A stretch of 8,435 bases of DNA from Lachnospiraceae bacterium (GTDB lineage: Bacteria; Bacillota; Clostridia; Lachnospirales; Lachnospiraceae). This document shows, in pieces, positions 1 to 5,095 of the stretch. The stretch is from positions 1 to 8,435 of the forward strand of contig JAAVAF010000044.1 in assembly GCA_014804225.1 (NCBI GenBank), in the 5' to 3' direction. Each line of letters opens with the position of its first letter. The first letter of the stretch is position 1. Under the pieces are notes generated by a model that saw nothing but the letters and a program-made list of their open reading frames with translations, did not search any database and was not told the origin of the DNA. The position numbers and the translations under genes are program-made.

Positions 1-1298
1 AGAACGCTTTTAAAATTAAGGAAATTCGAAATAAGCTGTTGTTTACATTCTTTATGTTGGTTGTGATCCGCTTTGGTTCGCAGCTCCCCATTCCGGGTGT
101 AAACAGAGACTATTTCGCTTCATGGTTTGAACAATTGACGGGTGGTGCATTTAACTTCTTTGATGCATTCACGGGTGGTTCTTTCTCAAGAATGTCTGTG
201 TTTGCATTGAATATCACACCGTACATTACATCTTCTATTATCATACAGCTTCTTACAATTGCAATTCCGAAGCTTGAGGAGATGCAAAAAGAAGGTGAGG
301 ATGGAAGAAAGAAATTAGCTTCCATTACACGTTATGTTACCGTTGCGTTGGCGCTGATTGAGAGTGGTGCTATGGCAATCGGTTTTGGAAACCAAGGTCT
401 GTTAGAGCATTACGGTCCGTTGGAGGTTATCTCCGTAATCGCTGTATTAACGGCGGGCAGTGCATTCCTTATGTGGATTGGTGAGCGGATTACGGAAAAT
501 GGTGTTGGTAATGGTATTTCCATCGTGCTTGTGATTAACATTATTTCTCGTTTGCCGGATGATTTTAGTAGCTTGTATGAGCAGTTCTGCCAAGGCAAGT
601 CAATTCCGTTGGCAGTTGTTGCTGCATTGATCATTATTGCGATTGTTTTGGCGATGGTTGTTTTTGTAGTAGTACTTAACAGTGCTGTACGTAAAATTCC
701 CGTTCAGTATGCAAAGAAAATTCAAGGCAATAAGATGGTTGGCGGTCAGATGACATTCCTCCCGTTAAAGGTAAATACAGCGGGCGTTATTCCAATTATC
801 TTTTCATCGTCATTAATGCAGACACCGATTATGATTTCAACACTGGTTGGATATAAAGGAAACGGTGTATGGCGGCAGATTCTGAATGGTTTGAATCAGG
901 ACAACTGGTGTAATCCAAATCAGTTGCAATATTCGATCGGTCTTGTAATATATATCGTATTGACAGTATTTTTTGCTTATTTCTATACATCATTGACCTT
1001 CAATCCGTTAGAGATTGCAAATAATATGAAGAAACAGGGCGGCTTTATACCGGGTATCAGACCGGGCAAGCCTACCAGTGATTATTTGACAAAGGTGCTC
1101 AATGCAATTATTTTCATTGGTGCAGTCGGTCTTGTAATCGTTGCAGTTGTACCGTTCTTCTTTAATGGTGTATTTAATGCATCTGTTTCCTTCGGTGGAA
1201 CGAGCTTGATTATTATTGTAAGCGTTGTGCTTGAGACAATCAAACAGATCGAGTCACAGATGCTTGTACGAAACTATAAAGGCTTTTTAAATGATTAA
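1..1298 (+). CDS. secY: Preprotein translocase subunit SecY, 5'-truncated by the window edge
   Basis: SecY is the channel subunit of the SecYEG translocon in the cytoplasmic membrane, moving unfolded preproteins out and inserting membrane proteins. The frame is open to the window edge: the first full codon is at 3 and reads NAFKIKEIRNKLLFTFF, the usual SecY N-terminus, so only a few residues are missing. 431 residues are visible. The TTG at 39 is an internal leucine codon, not the start. Visible family marks are the first membrane segment followed by SQLPIPGVN, the ITPYITSSIIIQLL segment (about 216-275), GVGNGIS (about 501-521), the GGQMTFLPLKVNTAGVIP region (about 738-793) and the cytoplasmic loop QGGFIPGIRPGKPT (about 1035-1076), which contacts SecA and the ribosome. 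About ten hydrophobic segments can be traced. It ends RNYKGFLND. Its place before adk and map is the standard spc operon order. Confidence 0.98.
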   Translation, partial: NAFKIKEIRNKLLFTFFMLVVIRFGSQLPIPGVNRDYFASWFEQLTGGAFNFFDAFTGGSFSRMSVFALNITPYITSSIIIQLLTIAIPKLEEMQKEGEDGRKKLASITRYVTVALALIESGAMAIGFGNQGLLEHYGPLEVISVIAVLTAGSAFLMWIGERITENGVGNGISIVLVINIISRLPDDFSSLYEQFCQGKSIPLAVVAALIIIAIVLAMVVFVVVLNSAVRKIPVQYAKKIQGNKMVGGQMTFLPLKVNTAGVIPIIFSSSLMQTPIMISTLVGYKGNGVWRQILNGLNQDNWCNPNQLQYSIGLVIYIVLTVFFAYFYTSLTFNPLEIANNMKKQGGFIPGIRPGKPTSDYLTKVLNAIIFIGAVGLVIVAVVPFFFNGVFNASVSFGGTSLIIIVSVVLETIKQIESQMLVRNYKGFLND

Positions 1299-1320
1299 TT
1301 ATAATCAGCAAGGTGATAGA

Positions 1321-1348
1321 CAGAAGCAAAGCGGGCGCTTTGCTTCTG
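1321..1348 (+). other. Perfect 12-bp stem-loop just after secY
   Basis: CAGAAGCAAAGC (1321-1332) pairs without mismatch with GCTTTGCTTCTG (1337-1348) around a 4-base loop, GGGC. It begins 22 bases after the secY stop codon. No T-run follows, so it does not look like a classical intrinsic terminator. An RNA processing or 3'-end stabilising role is possible, as is a factor-assisted pause or terminator. Confidence 0.75.
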
Positions 1349-1374
1349 TATGTTGTCTTAGTCTAAAAGGAGTA

Positions 1375-1437
1375 GCAATACTTTGAATTGAGCGTATTGC
1401 GGGATTTTAATCAGGAATATTTTGAATTCAAAGTATT
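1375..1437 (+). promoter_or_regulatory. Two mutually exclusive inverted repeats in the adk leader
   Basis: AATACTTTGAATT (1377-1389) is a perfect inverted repeat of AATTCAAAGTATT (1425-1437), giving a 13-bp stem with a 35-base loop. The same left strand also fits a shorter hairpin, GCAATAC (1375-1381) with GTATTGC (1394-1400), loop 12. The two folds share 1377-1381, so they exclude each other. The right arm lies inside a 12-base palindrome, TTTGAATTCAAA (1421-1432). A Shine-Dalgarno-like AAAAGGAG (1365-1372) just upstream has no start codon at a usable distance. The pairing is seen directly; a regulatory role for adk is inference. Confidence 0.5.
1383..1411 (+). promoter_or_regulatory. Candidate sigma-A promoter for adk-map
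   Basis: TTGAAT (1383-1388) and TTTAAT (1406-1411) are 17 bases apart and match the -35 and -10 consensus at 4 and 5 of 6 positions. Transcription would begin near 1418, about 70 bases before adk. The -35 overlaps the left arm of the inverted repeats at 1375-1437. The DNA is AT-rich, so a chance match is possible. Confidence 0.4.
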
Positions 1438-1489
1438 AAGAACGCATTTATAAGATACAAAGAAACACTTTTTGCAAGGAGGACACAAA

Positions 1490-2131
1490 ATGAAAATTAT
1501 TATGTTGGGCGCACCTGGTGCAGGAAAAGGAACACAGGCAAAGATGATCGCAGAGAAATTTAATATCCCTCATGTTTCAACGGGTGATATTTTCCGTGCG
1601 AACATCAAGAACGGTACAGAGCTTGGAATGGAGGCTAAGAAGTACATGGACCAGGGACTTCTTGTTCCCGATGAGCTTACAGTGAAGATATTGCTTGACA
1701 GAGTGGCACAGGAGGATTGCAAGAACGGTTATGTGTTGGATGGATTTCCGAGAACAATACCACAGGCAGAGGTGCTTGATAAAGCGCTCACAGAGCTTGG
1801 CGATCAGATTGACTATGCAATTAATGTCGATGTTCCGGACGAGAATATCATTAATAGAATGTCGGGCAGACGTGCTTGCGTGACGTGTGGCGCAACGTAT
1901 CATCTTGTTCATATTCCGCCCAAGAAGGAAGGCGTTTGCGATAAGTGTGCTTCAGAGCTTATTTTGAGAGATGATGATAAGCCAGAAACTGTCAAGAACC
2001 GTCTTGGTGTATATCATGATCAGACACAGCCGCTTATCGAGTTCTATTCGAAAAAGGGTGTGCTGCAGTCAGTCGATGGAACGGCAGACATGAAGGATGT
2101 TTTTGCGGCGATTGTAAACATATTACAGTAG
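1490..2131 (+). CDS. adk: Adenylate kinase, zinc-lid type
   Basis: Adenylate kinase is a cytosolic enzyme that interconverts ATP + AMP and two ADP. The product has 213 residues, close to the usual 210-217. The start is ATG 1490, since AGGAGG at 1477-1482 lies 7 bases before it; an in-frame TTG at 1472 has no such support. Walker A GAPGAGKGT is at residues 7-15. The AMP-binding stretch around VSTGDIFR is at 29-36, and DGFPRT is at 84-89. The long LID domain is present, with CxxC at 130/133 and CxxC at 150/153, the four-cysteine zinc site of many Gram-positive enzymes (Bacillus subtilis has Asp at 153). The conserved lid-side RDDD is at 160-163. Position between secY and map is typical. No defects are seen. 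Confidence 0.98.
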   Translation: MKIIMLGAPGAGKGTQAKMIAEKFNIPHVSTGDIFRANIKNGTELGMEAKKYMDQGLLVPDELTVKILLDRVAQEDCKNGYVLDGFPRTIPQAEVLDKALTELGDQIDYAINVDVPDENIINRMSGRRACVTCGATYHLVHIPPKKEGVCDKCASELILRDDDKPETVKNRLGVYHDQTQPLIEFYSKKGVLQSVDGTADMKDVFAAIVNILQ

Positions 2132-2223
2132 AAATAAGAAGTAAAATGTTTATAAGCAAAAAGATGTTGTATCAATAATGTATCTGCAAAATAGACAGGT
2201 ATGAAAGGGCATGGTTATTTAAG

Positions 2224-2976
2224 ATGGCTGTTTCAATTAAATCGCAGCGTGAAATAGACTTGATCAGACATTCTTGTAAGCTTCTTGCAAAAGTGCATGA
2301 GGAGTTGGCACAAGCGATTGAGCCAGGAATTTCAACATTATATATTGATCAGCTTGGCGAAAAACTGATCAGAGGATACGGCTGCGTACCAAATTTTCTA
2401 AATTACGACGGATATCCGGCATCAATCTGTGTTTCGGTCAATGATGAAGTGGTACACGGAATACCAAGTGCGGACCGGATCCTTCAGGAAGGTGATATTG
2501 TCAGTCTGGACTGTGGATTGATTTATAAAGGTTACCATTCCGATGCGGCACGTACGTATGGAGTAGGGCGTATCAGTCTGGAGGCACAGCAGCTGATTGA
2601 TGAAACGAGAAATTCCTTTTTTGAGGGGATTAAAAAAGCGAGAGCTGGAAATCATCTGCACGATATTTCGAATAGAATTGATGAGTACATTTCGCAGTTT
2701 GGATATGGTATTGTGGAGGATTTGGTCGGACATGGGATTGGCATGTCGCTTCATGAGGAGCCGGAGATACCTAATTTCAGGCAGAAGAGAAAAGGCATAA
2801 AGCTTCGAGCAGGAATGACGCTTGCAGTAGAGCCGATGATTAATATGGGCGGTTATGAGGTTGAGTGGCTTGATGATGACTGGACGGTCGTGACCGAGGA
2901 CGGTTCACTGTCTGCCCATTATGAAAATACGATTCTTGTGACTGACGGTGAGCCGGAAATTTTAACACTTTTGTAA
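2224..2976 (+). CDS. map: Methionine aminopeptidase, type I
   Basis: This metalloenzyme removes the initiator methionine from nascent proteins when the second residue is small, after deformylation. It has 250 residues, the compact type Ia length, without an N-terminal SEC-C extension. All five metal ligands are visible: D96 (SLDCG), D107 (HSDAART), H170 (GHGIG), E203 (VEPM) and E234 (HYENT). The active-site histidines H79 (VVHGIPS) and H177 (SLHEEPEIPN) are also present. Numbering runs one behind the Escherichia coli enzyme. ATG 2224 gives the family-like beginning MAVSIKSQREIDLIR. Ribosome binding looks weak: the nearest purine run, AAAGGG (2204-2209), is 14 bases upstream. Map and Adk normally sit together after SecY in this operon. 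Confidence 0.98.
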   Translation: MAVSIKSQREIDLIRHSCKLLAKVHEELAQAIEPGISTLYIDQLGEKLIRGYGCVPNFLNYDGYPASICVSVNDEVVHGIPSADRILQEGDIVSLDCGLIYKGYHSDAARTYGVGRISLEAQQLIDETRNSFFEGIKKARAGNHLHDISNRIDEYISQFGYGIVEDLVGHGIGMSLHEEPEIPNFRQKRKGIKLRAGMTLAVEPMINMGGYEVEWLDDDWTVVTEDGSLSAHYENTILVTDGEPEILTLL

Positions 2977-3037
2977 GTGACCAAGAAAGGCTGCCAAGGT
3001 AAAACGATGTTTGGTTCGGTCAGTATGGGGGATGAAA

Positions 3038-3280
3038 ATGACAGGATATTTAGCATATTCACTTTCGGGACACGATAAAGGCAGGGTGTATCTGATTATG
3101 AAAGAAGATGCGGATTATGTGTATCTGGCCGATGGAGATGTAAGAACCACTGACAAACTAAAGAAAAAAAACAAGAAACACATACAGGTTATCAAAAAAG
3201 AAAACAAAAGAACAGATTTGACTTCTGTGACAAACGAAGAAATTAAGTATCAAATAAAACAATATTGTAAAGGCATTTAG
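3038..3280 (+). CDS. KOW-domain (L14e/L6e/L27e-like) RNA-binding protein
   Basis: This is a small basic protein of 80 residues from ATG 3038. An ATG at 3032 would add two residues; GGGGG at 3027-3031 is 6 bases before 3038 but touches 3032, so I prefer 3038. A TTG at 3011 has no ribosome-binding site. Residues 6-33 form a short KOW-like beta segment (GHDKGRVYLIM...YVYLADGDVRT), then comes a lysine-rich stretch, KLKKKNKKHIQVIKK (40-54), and a helical tail. Clostridia often carry an annotated KOW-domain RNA-binding protein resembling archaeal/eukaryotic L14e between map and infA. It is presumed to touch rRNA or the ribosome, but I know of no established function. Its TAG stop supplies the first bases of the infA Shine-Dalgarno sequence, so the two are tightly coupled. 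Confidence 0.85.
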   Translation: MTGYLAYSLSGHDKGRVYLIMKEDADYVYLADGDVRTTDKLKKKNKKHIQVIKKENKRTDLTSVTNEEIKYQIKQYCKGI

Positions 3281-3291
3281 GAGGTAGAATA

Positions 3292-3510
3292 ATGTCAAAG
3301 TCCGATGTAATCGAAATCGAAGGAACAGTAGTTGAAAAACTCCCAAATACGATGTTTCAGGTAGAACTTGAAAATGGTCATAGAGTACTTGCCCACATCA
3401 GTGGAAAGCTAAGGCAGAATTTTATTCGTATTCTTCCGGGTGACAAGGTAACGCTAGAGCTTTCACCGTATGATTTGTCAAAAGGAAGAATTATTTGGAG
3501 AGATAAGTAA
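3292..3510 (+). CDS. infA: Translation initiation factor IF-1
   Basis: IF-1 binds the 30S A site and works with IF-2 and IF-3 in start-site selection. The 72-residue length is exactly the usual bacterial one. The whole protein is a single S1-like OB fold: EIEGTVVEKLPNTMFQVEL, then NGHRVLAHISGKLRQNFIRI, then PGDKVTLELSPYDLSKGRI and the C-terminal IIWRDK. AGGAGG at 3279-3284 lies 7 bases before the ATG and overlaps the stop codon of the KOW gene, suggesting translational coupling. In Firmicutes infA is normally followed by rpmJ, rpsM and rpsK, as here. A promoter is found between infA and rpmJ. Confidence 0.98.
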   Translation: MSKSDVIEIEGTVVEKLPNTMFQVELENGHRVLAHISGKLRQNFIRILPGDKVTLELSPYDLSKGRIIWRDK

Positions 3511-3534
3511 AGAAAAATAGGAAATAAAATATTC

Positions 3535-3597
3535 TGGAAAATATTTGGAAAATATTTCGCATTAAGACTTGCTTTTCAAAAGCATGCATGTTATAAT
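3535..3597 (+). promoter_or_regulatory. Extended -10 promoter for rpmJ and the alpha operon, with AT-rich tandem repeat upstream
   Basis: TTGCTT (3569-3574), a 17-base spacer and TATAAT (3592-3597) preceded by TG at 3589-3590 form a strong extended -10 sigma-A promoter. Transcription would start near 3604, giving an 82-base leader before rpmJ. Just upstream, TGGAAAATATT is repeated head to tail (3535-3545 and 3546-3556), about 48-69 bases before the start. That is where an alpha-subunit-binding UP element would sit; this role is inference. It is the best promoter in the window. Confidence 0.75.
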
Positions 3598-3621
3598 GTA
3601 AAACGGTCTTTTTGAAATGTG

Positions 3622-3641
3622 GCAAGCATATTTGTGCTTGC
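3622..3641 (+). other. Stem-loop in the rpmJ leader
   Basis: GCAAGCA (3622-3628) pairs perfectly with TGCTTGC (3635-3641), loop 6 bases. A second related strand, GCTTGTC (3642-3648), could pair with GGCAAGC (3621-3627) through one G-U pair, so the left arm has two possible partners. It lies 33 bases before the rpmJ Shine-Dalgarno sequence. Function unknown. Confidence 0.45.
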
Positions 3642-3685
3642 GCTTGTCAGAAATTCACAAGGCATAGCAAGAAGGGAGGATTAAG

Positions 3686-3799
3686 ATGAAAGTAAGATCA
3701 TCAGTAAAACCTATTTGCGAAAAATGCAAAGTTATCAAGAGAAAGGGCAGAATCAGAATCATCTGTGAAAACCCGAAGCATAAGCAGAGACAGGGATAA
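3686..3799 (+). CDS. rpmJ: 50S ribosomal protein L36, zinc-binding form
   Basis: This 37-residue protein (MKVRSSVKPICEKCKVIKRK and on) has the exact length of bacterial L36, the smallest 50S protein, which binds 23S rRNA. The zinc ribbon is complete: C11, C14, C27 and H32, so this is the zinc-dependent (C+) form. Such a gene may have a zinc-free partner elsewhere in the genome, which cannot be seen here. GGAGG at 3675-3679 is 6 bases before the ATG. The gene is easy to miss because of its size. It follows infA after a promoter and a 175-base gap, and precedes a 326-base structured gap before rpsM. Confidence 0.97.
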   Translation: MKVRSSVKPICEKCKVIKRKGRIRIICENPKHKQRQG

Positions 3800-3821
3800 T
3801 TTCATTGTCTTTGTTTACAAA

Positions 3822-3866
3822 AAAGCGGCTGATGTGCGCACCGCTTCCGTCAAAGCGGATGTGTAC
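3822..3866 (+). promoter_or_regulatory. Three-strand switch-like element after rpmJ
   Basis: Strand 2, CCGCTT (3841-3846), is complementary to AAGCGG upstream (3823-3828) and to AAGCGG downstream (3853-3858), so only one can pair at a time. The downstream fold is stronger: 3834-3846 with 3853-3866 gives about 13 pairs, with one bulged A at 3859 and some G-U pairs, around the loop CCGTCA. The two flanking strands are near-repeats (AAAGCGGctGATGTG and AAAGCGGATGTG). No T-run follows. The pairing is seen; switching is inference. Confidence 0.5.
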
Positions 3867-3870
3867 TATG

Positions 3871-3900
3871 AATATATGACAGGTTTGCCTGTTGTGTGTT
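3871..3900 (+). other. Stem-loop with many G-U pairs
   Basis: ACAGG (3879-3883) pairs with CCTGT (3888-3892) around TTTG. The stem can be extended out to 3871 and 3900 to 13 pairs, four of them G-U. The G-U pairs fit an RNA rather than a DNA element. Confidence 0.4.
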
Positions 3901-3934
3901 TACTTCTTGATACCGAGAATCATTTCGCATGAAG

Positions 3935-3961
3935 CACCAGTTATGCTATTGATAATTGGTG
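3935..3961 (+). other. 10-bp stem-loop in the rpsM leader
   Basis: CACCAGTTAT (3935-3944) pairs along its full length with ATAATTGGTG (3952-3961), with one G-U pair and the 7-base loop GCTATTG. It directly abuts the next stem at 3963. Confidence 0.6.
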
Positions 3962-3962
3962 T

Positions 3963-3985
3963 GGCAGAAAAAAGAATATTCTGCC
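3963..3985 (+). other. 7-bp stem-loop in the rpsM leader
   Basis: GGCAGAA (3963-3969) pairs perfectly with TTCTGCC (3979-3985) around a 9-base A-rich loop. One base separates it from the preceding stem. Confidence 0.5.
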
Positions 3986-4037
3986 CCGAGTAGTATCGGA
4001 CAAATCGGATATTTATCCGATCGGGTAGTTCATACCC
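3985..4037 (+). promoter_or_regulatory. Overlapping alternative stems with an ATCGGA repeat
   Basis: ATCGGAT (4004-4010) pairs with ATCCGAT (4015-4021) around ATTT. A second ATCGGA (3995-4000) can compete for the same strand. CCCGA (3985-3989) can pair with TCGGG (4021-4025), but the GGG of that strand also pairs in GGGTA (4023-4027) with TACCC (4033-4037). At least two incompatible folds can be drawn. Confidence 0.4.
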
Positions 4038-4061
4038 CAATCAATTAGTTTACTATTAATA

Positions 4062-4101
4062 ATGATAGCTTGTACAACGAAGAAGGATACAAGACTATTA
4101 T
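4062..4101 (+). promoter_or_regulatory. Long stem-loop just upstream of the rpsM ribosome-binding site
   Basis: Bases 4062-4074 (ATGATAGCTTGTA) pair with 4088-4101, giving 13 pairs with one bulged A at 4094 and one G-U pair. The 13-base loop at 4075-4087 carries GAAGAAGGA, a Shine-Dalgarno-like purine run. The stem ends 10 bases before GGAGG of rpsM. Its place suits control of S13 translation, but no ligand can be named from sequence. Confidence 0.5.
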
Positions 4102-4125
4102 GGAACAAAATGGAGGAATTTTAAC

Positions 4126-4494
4126 ATGGCTCGTATCGCTGGTGTTGACTTACCAAGAGAAAAACGTGTAGAAATTGGATTGACTTACATCTATGGAATC
4201 GGTAGAGTAAGCTCCAACAAAATCCTTGAGAAGGCAGGAGTAAATCCTGATATTCGTGTAAGGGATTTGACAGATGATGATGTGAAGAAGATTAGTTCTA
4301 TTATCGATGCAGATTACATGGTAGAGGGTGATCTTCGTCGTGAAATCGCATTGAACATCAAAAGATTACAGGAAATTGGATGCTATCGTGGTATCCGTCA
4401 TAGAAAAGGACTTCCTGTTCGTGGTCAGAAAACAAAGACCAATGCAAGAACAAGAAAAGGTCCGAAGAGAACAGTAGCAAATAAGAAAAAATAG
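4126..4494 (+). CDS. rpsM: 30S ribosomal protein S13
   Basis: S13 sits in the head of the 30S subunit, contacting 16S rRNA, S19 and the 50S subunit through intersubunit bridges. It has 122 residues, the normal length. It begins MARIAGVDLPREKRVEIGLTYIYGIG and contains the helix-two-turns-helix region (residues about 12-60). The basic tail runs from RGIRHRKGLPVRGQ (residues about 88-101) to KGPKRTVANKKK and reaches toward the P-site tRNA. GGAGG at 4112-4116 gives a 9-base spacing to the ATG. It opens the classical alpha-operon order S13-S11-S4-alpha-L17. A long structured leader precedes it and three hairpins follow. Confidence 0.98.
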   Translation: MARIAGVDLPREKRVEIGLTYIYGIGRVSSNKILEKAGVNPDIRVRDLTDDDVKKISSIIDADYMVEGDLRREIALNIKRLQEIGCYRGIRHRKGLPVRGQKTKTNARTRKGPKRTVANKKK

Positions 4495-4495
4495 C

Positions 4496-4570
4496 CTCAG
4501 CTTGCGCTGAGTAAATAGTTTTGACTTACGTCAAACTATTACAAATATGAAGTCTAAGATTTGATATTTG
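4496..4570 (+). other. Three tandem stem-loops between rpsM and rpsK
   Basis: The first is CTCAGC (4496-4501) with GCTGAG (4506-4511), loop TTGC. The second is AATAGTTTTGAC (4514-4525) with GTCAAACTATT (4530-4540), loop TTAC, one bulged T. The third is CAAATAT (4542-4548) with ATATTTG (4564-4570), continuing after one G-G mismatch into five more pairs (4550-4554 with 4558-4562) and a 3-base loop. They follow each other with gaps of one or two bases and begin one base after the rpsM stop. None has a T-run. Together they fill most of the 118-base gap. Confidence 0.6.
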
Positions 4571-4612
4571 AGCTGTAAACAATGATTATAGGAGAAAGTA
4601 GGTTAGTTTAAA

Positions 4613-5008
4613 ATGGCTAAACAAGTTGCAAAAAAAGTAACAAAAAAGCGTGTAAAGAAAAACGTTGAACGCGGACAGGCACATATCCAGTCATCATTTA
4701 ACAATACAATTGTTACATTGACAGATACAGAGGGAAATGCACTCTCATGGGCAAGTGCCGGTGGTCTGGGATTTAGAGGTTCAAAGAAATCTACTCCATA
4801 TGCTGCTCAGATGGCAGCAGAAACAGCTACAAAGGCAGCTTTGGTACATGGTCTGAAATCGGTAGATGTTATGGTGAAGGGACCCGGTTCAGGAAGAGAA
4901 GCTGCAATCCGTGCGCTTCAGGCATGTGGCCTTGAAGTGACGAGCATTAAGGATGTGACTCCCGTTCCACATAACGGATGCCGCCCGCCCAAGCGTCGTA
5001 GAGTCTAG
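4613..5008 (+). CDS. rpsK: 30S ribosomal protein S11
   Basis: S11 lies on the 30S platform, where it contacts 16S rRNA and S7 near the E site. It has 131 residues, the usual length. A basic N-terminal extension (MAKQVAKKVTKKRVKKNVER) is followed by the conserved SFNNTIVTLTD (28-38), RGSKKSTPYAAQ (55-66), KGPGSGREAAIRAL (89-102) and the terminal TPVPHNGCRPPKRRRV. The HNG at 120-122 matches the site known to carry isoaspartate in Escherichia coli S11. The start is fixed by an in-frame stop (TAG 4604-4606) just upstream, but the Shine-Dalgarno is poor: AGGAG (4590-4594) is 18 bases away and only AGG (4600-4602) is closer. Three hairpins separate it from rpsM. Confidence 0.98.
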   Translation: MAKQVAKKVTKKRVKKNVERGQAHIQSSFNNTIVTLTDTEGNALSWASAGGLGFRGSKKSTPYAAQMAAETATKAALVHGLKSVDVMVKGPGSGREAAIRALQACGLEVTSIKDVTPVPHNGCRPPKRRRV

Positions 5009-5045
5009 TGTATATTTAAAGTATTAGAAAGAATAGTGGCACGTA

Positions 5046-5074
5046 TGCACCAAAATAATTTTATTTTGTGTGCA
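5046..5074 (+). other. Stem-loop seven bases before the rpsD Shine-Dalgarno
   Basis: TGCACCAAAATA (5046-5057) pairs with 5062-5074 around ATTT: 12 pairs with one bulged T at 5069. The AGGAGG of rpsD begins at 5082. No T-run follows. Possible uses include S4 autoregulation or RNA processing, but nothing in the sequence decides between them. Confidence 0.5.
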
Positions 5075-5095
5075 CAAATTTAGGAGGATAAAAAC

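Larger units (their letters stand above)
3800..4125 (+). promoter_or_regulatory. Long structured leader between rpmJ and rpsM
   Basis: The 326-base gap holds no convincing gene and no good promoter. Almost all of it can be drawn as consecutive stem-loops: 3834-3866, 3871-3900, 3903-3934 (CTTC/GAAG around CGAGA-atca-TTTCG), 3935-3961, 3963-3985, 4004-4021, 4023-4037 and 4062-4101. Only the last 24 bases, with GGAGG at 4112-4116 and a 9-base spacer to rpsM, stay free. In Escherichia coli the leader before rpsM is where S4 represses the alpha operon; a comparable role here is inference. The shorter stems could be chance. Confidence 0.55.

Noticed and set aside
39..41. TTG as the secY start
   Set aside because: The frame continues upstream with a typical SecY N-terminus (NAFKIKEIRNK), so this is an internal leucine codon.
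1300..1305. TATAAT after secY as a -10 element
   Set aside because: No -35-like sequence at 16-18 bases and no extended TG.
1472..1489. Upstream TTG start for adk
   Set aside because: AGGAGG lies between this codon and ATG 1490, and the protein from 1490 begins exactly as the family does.
3011..3037. TTG start for the KOW gene
   Set aside because: No ribosome-binding site, and the extra residues (MVRSVWGMK) are not expected in the family.
3946..3980. TTGATA (3950-3955) as the -35 of a promoter inside the rpsM leader
   Set aside because: At 17 or 18 bases downstream only AGAATA or GAATAT is found, a poor -10 match.
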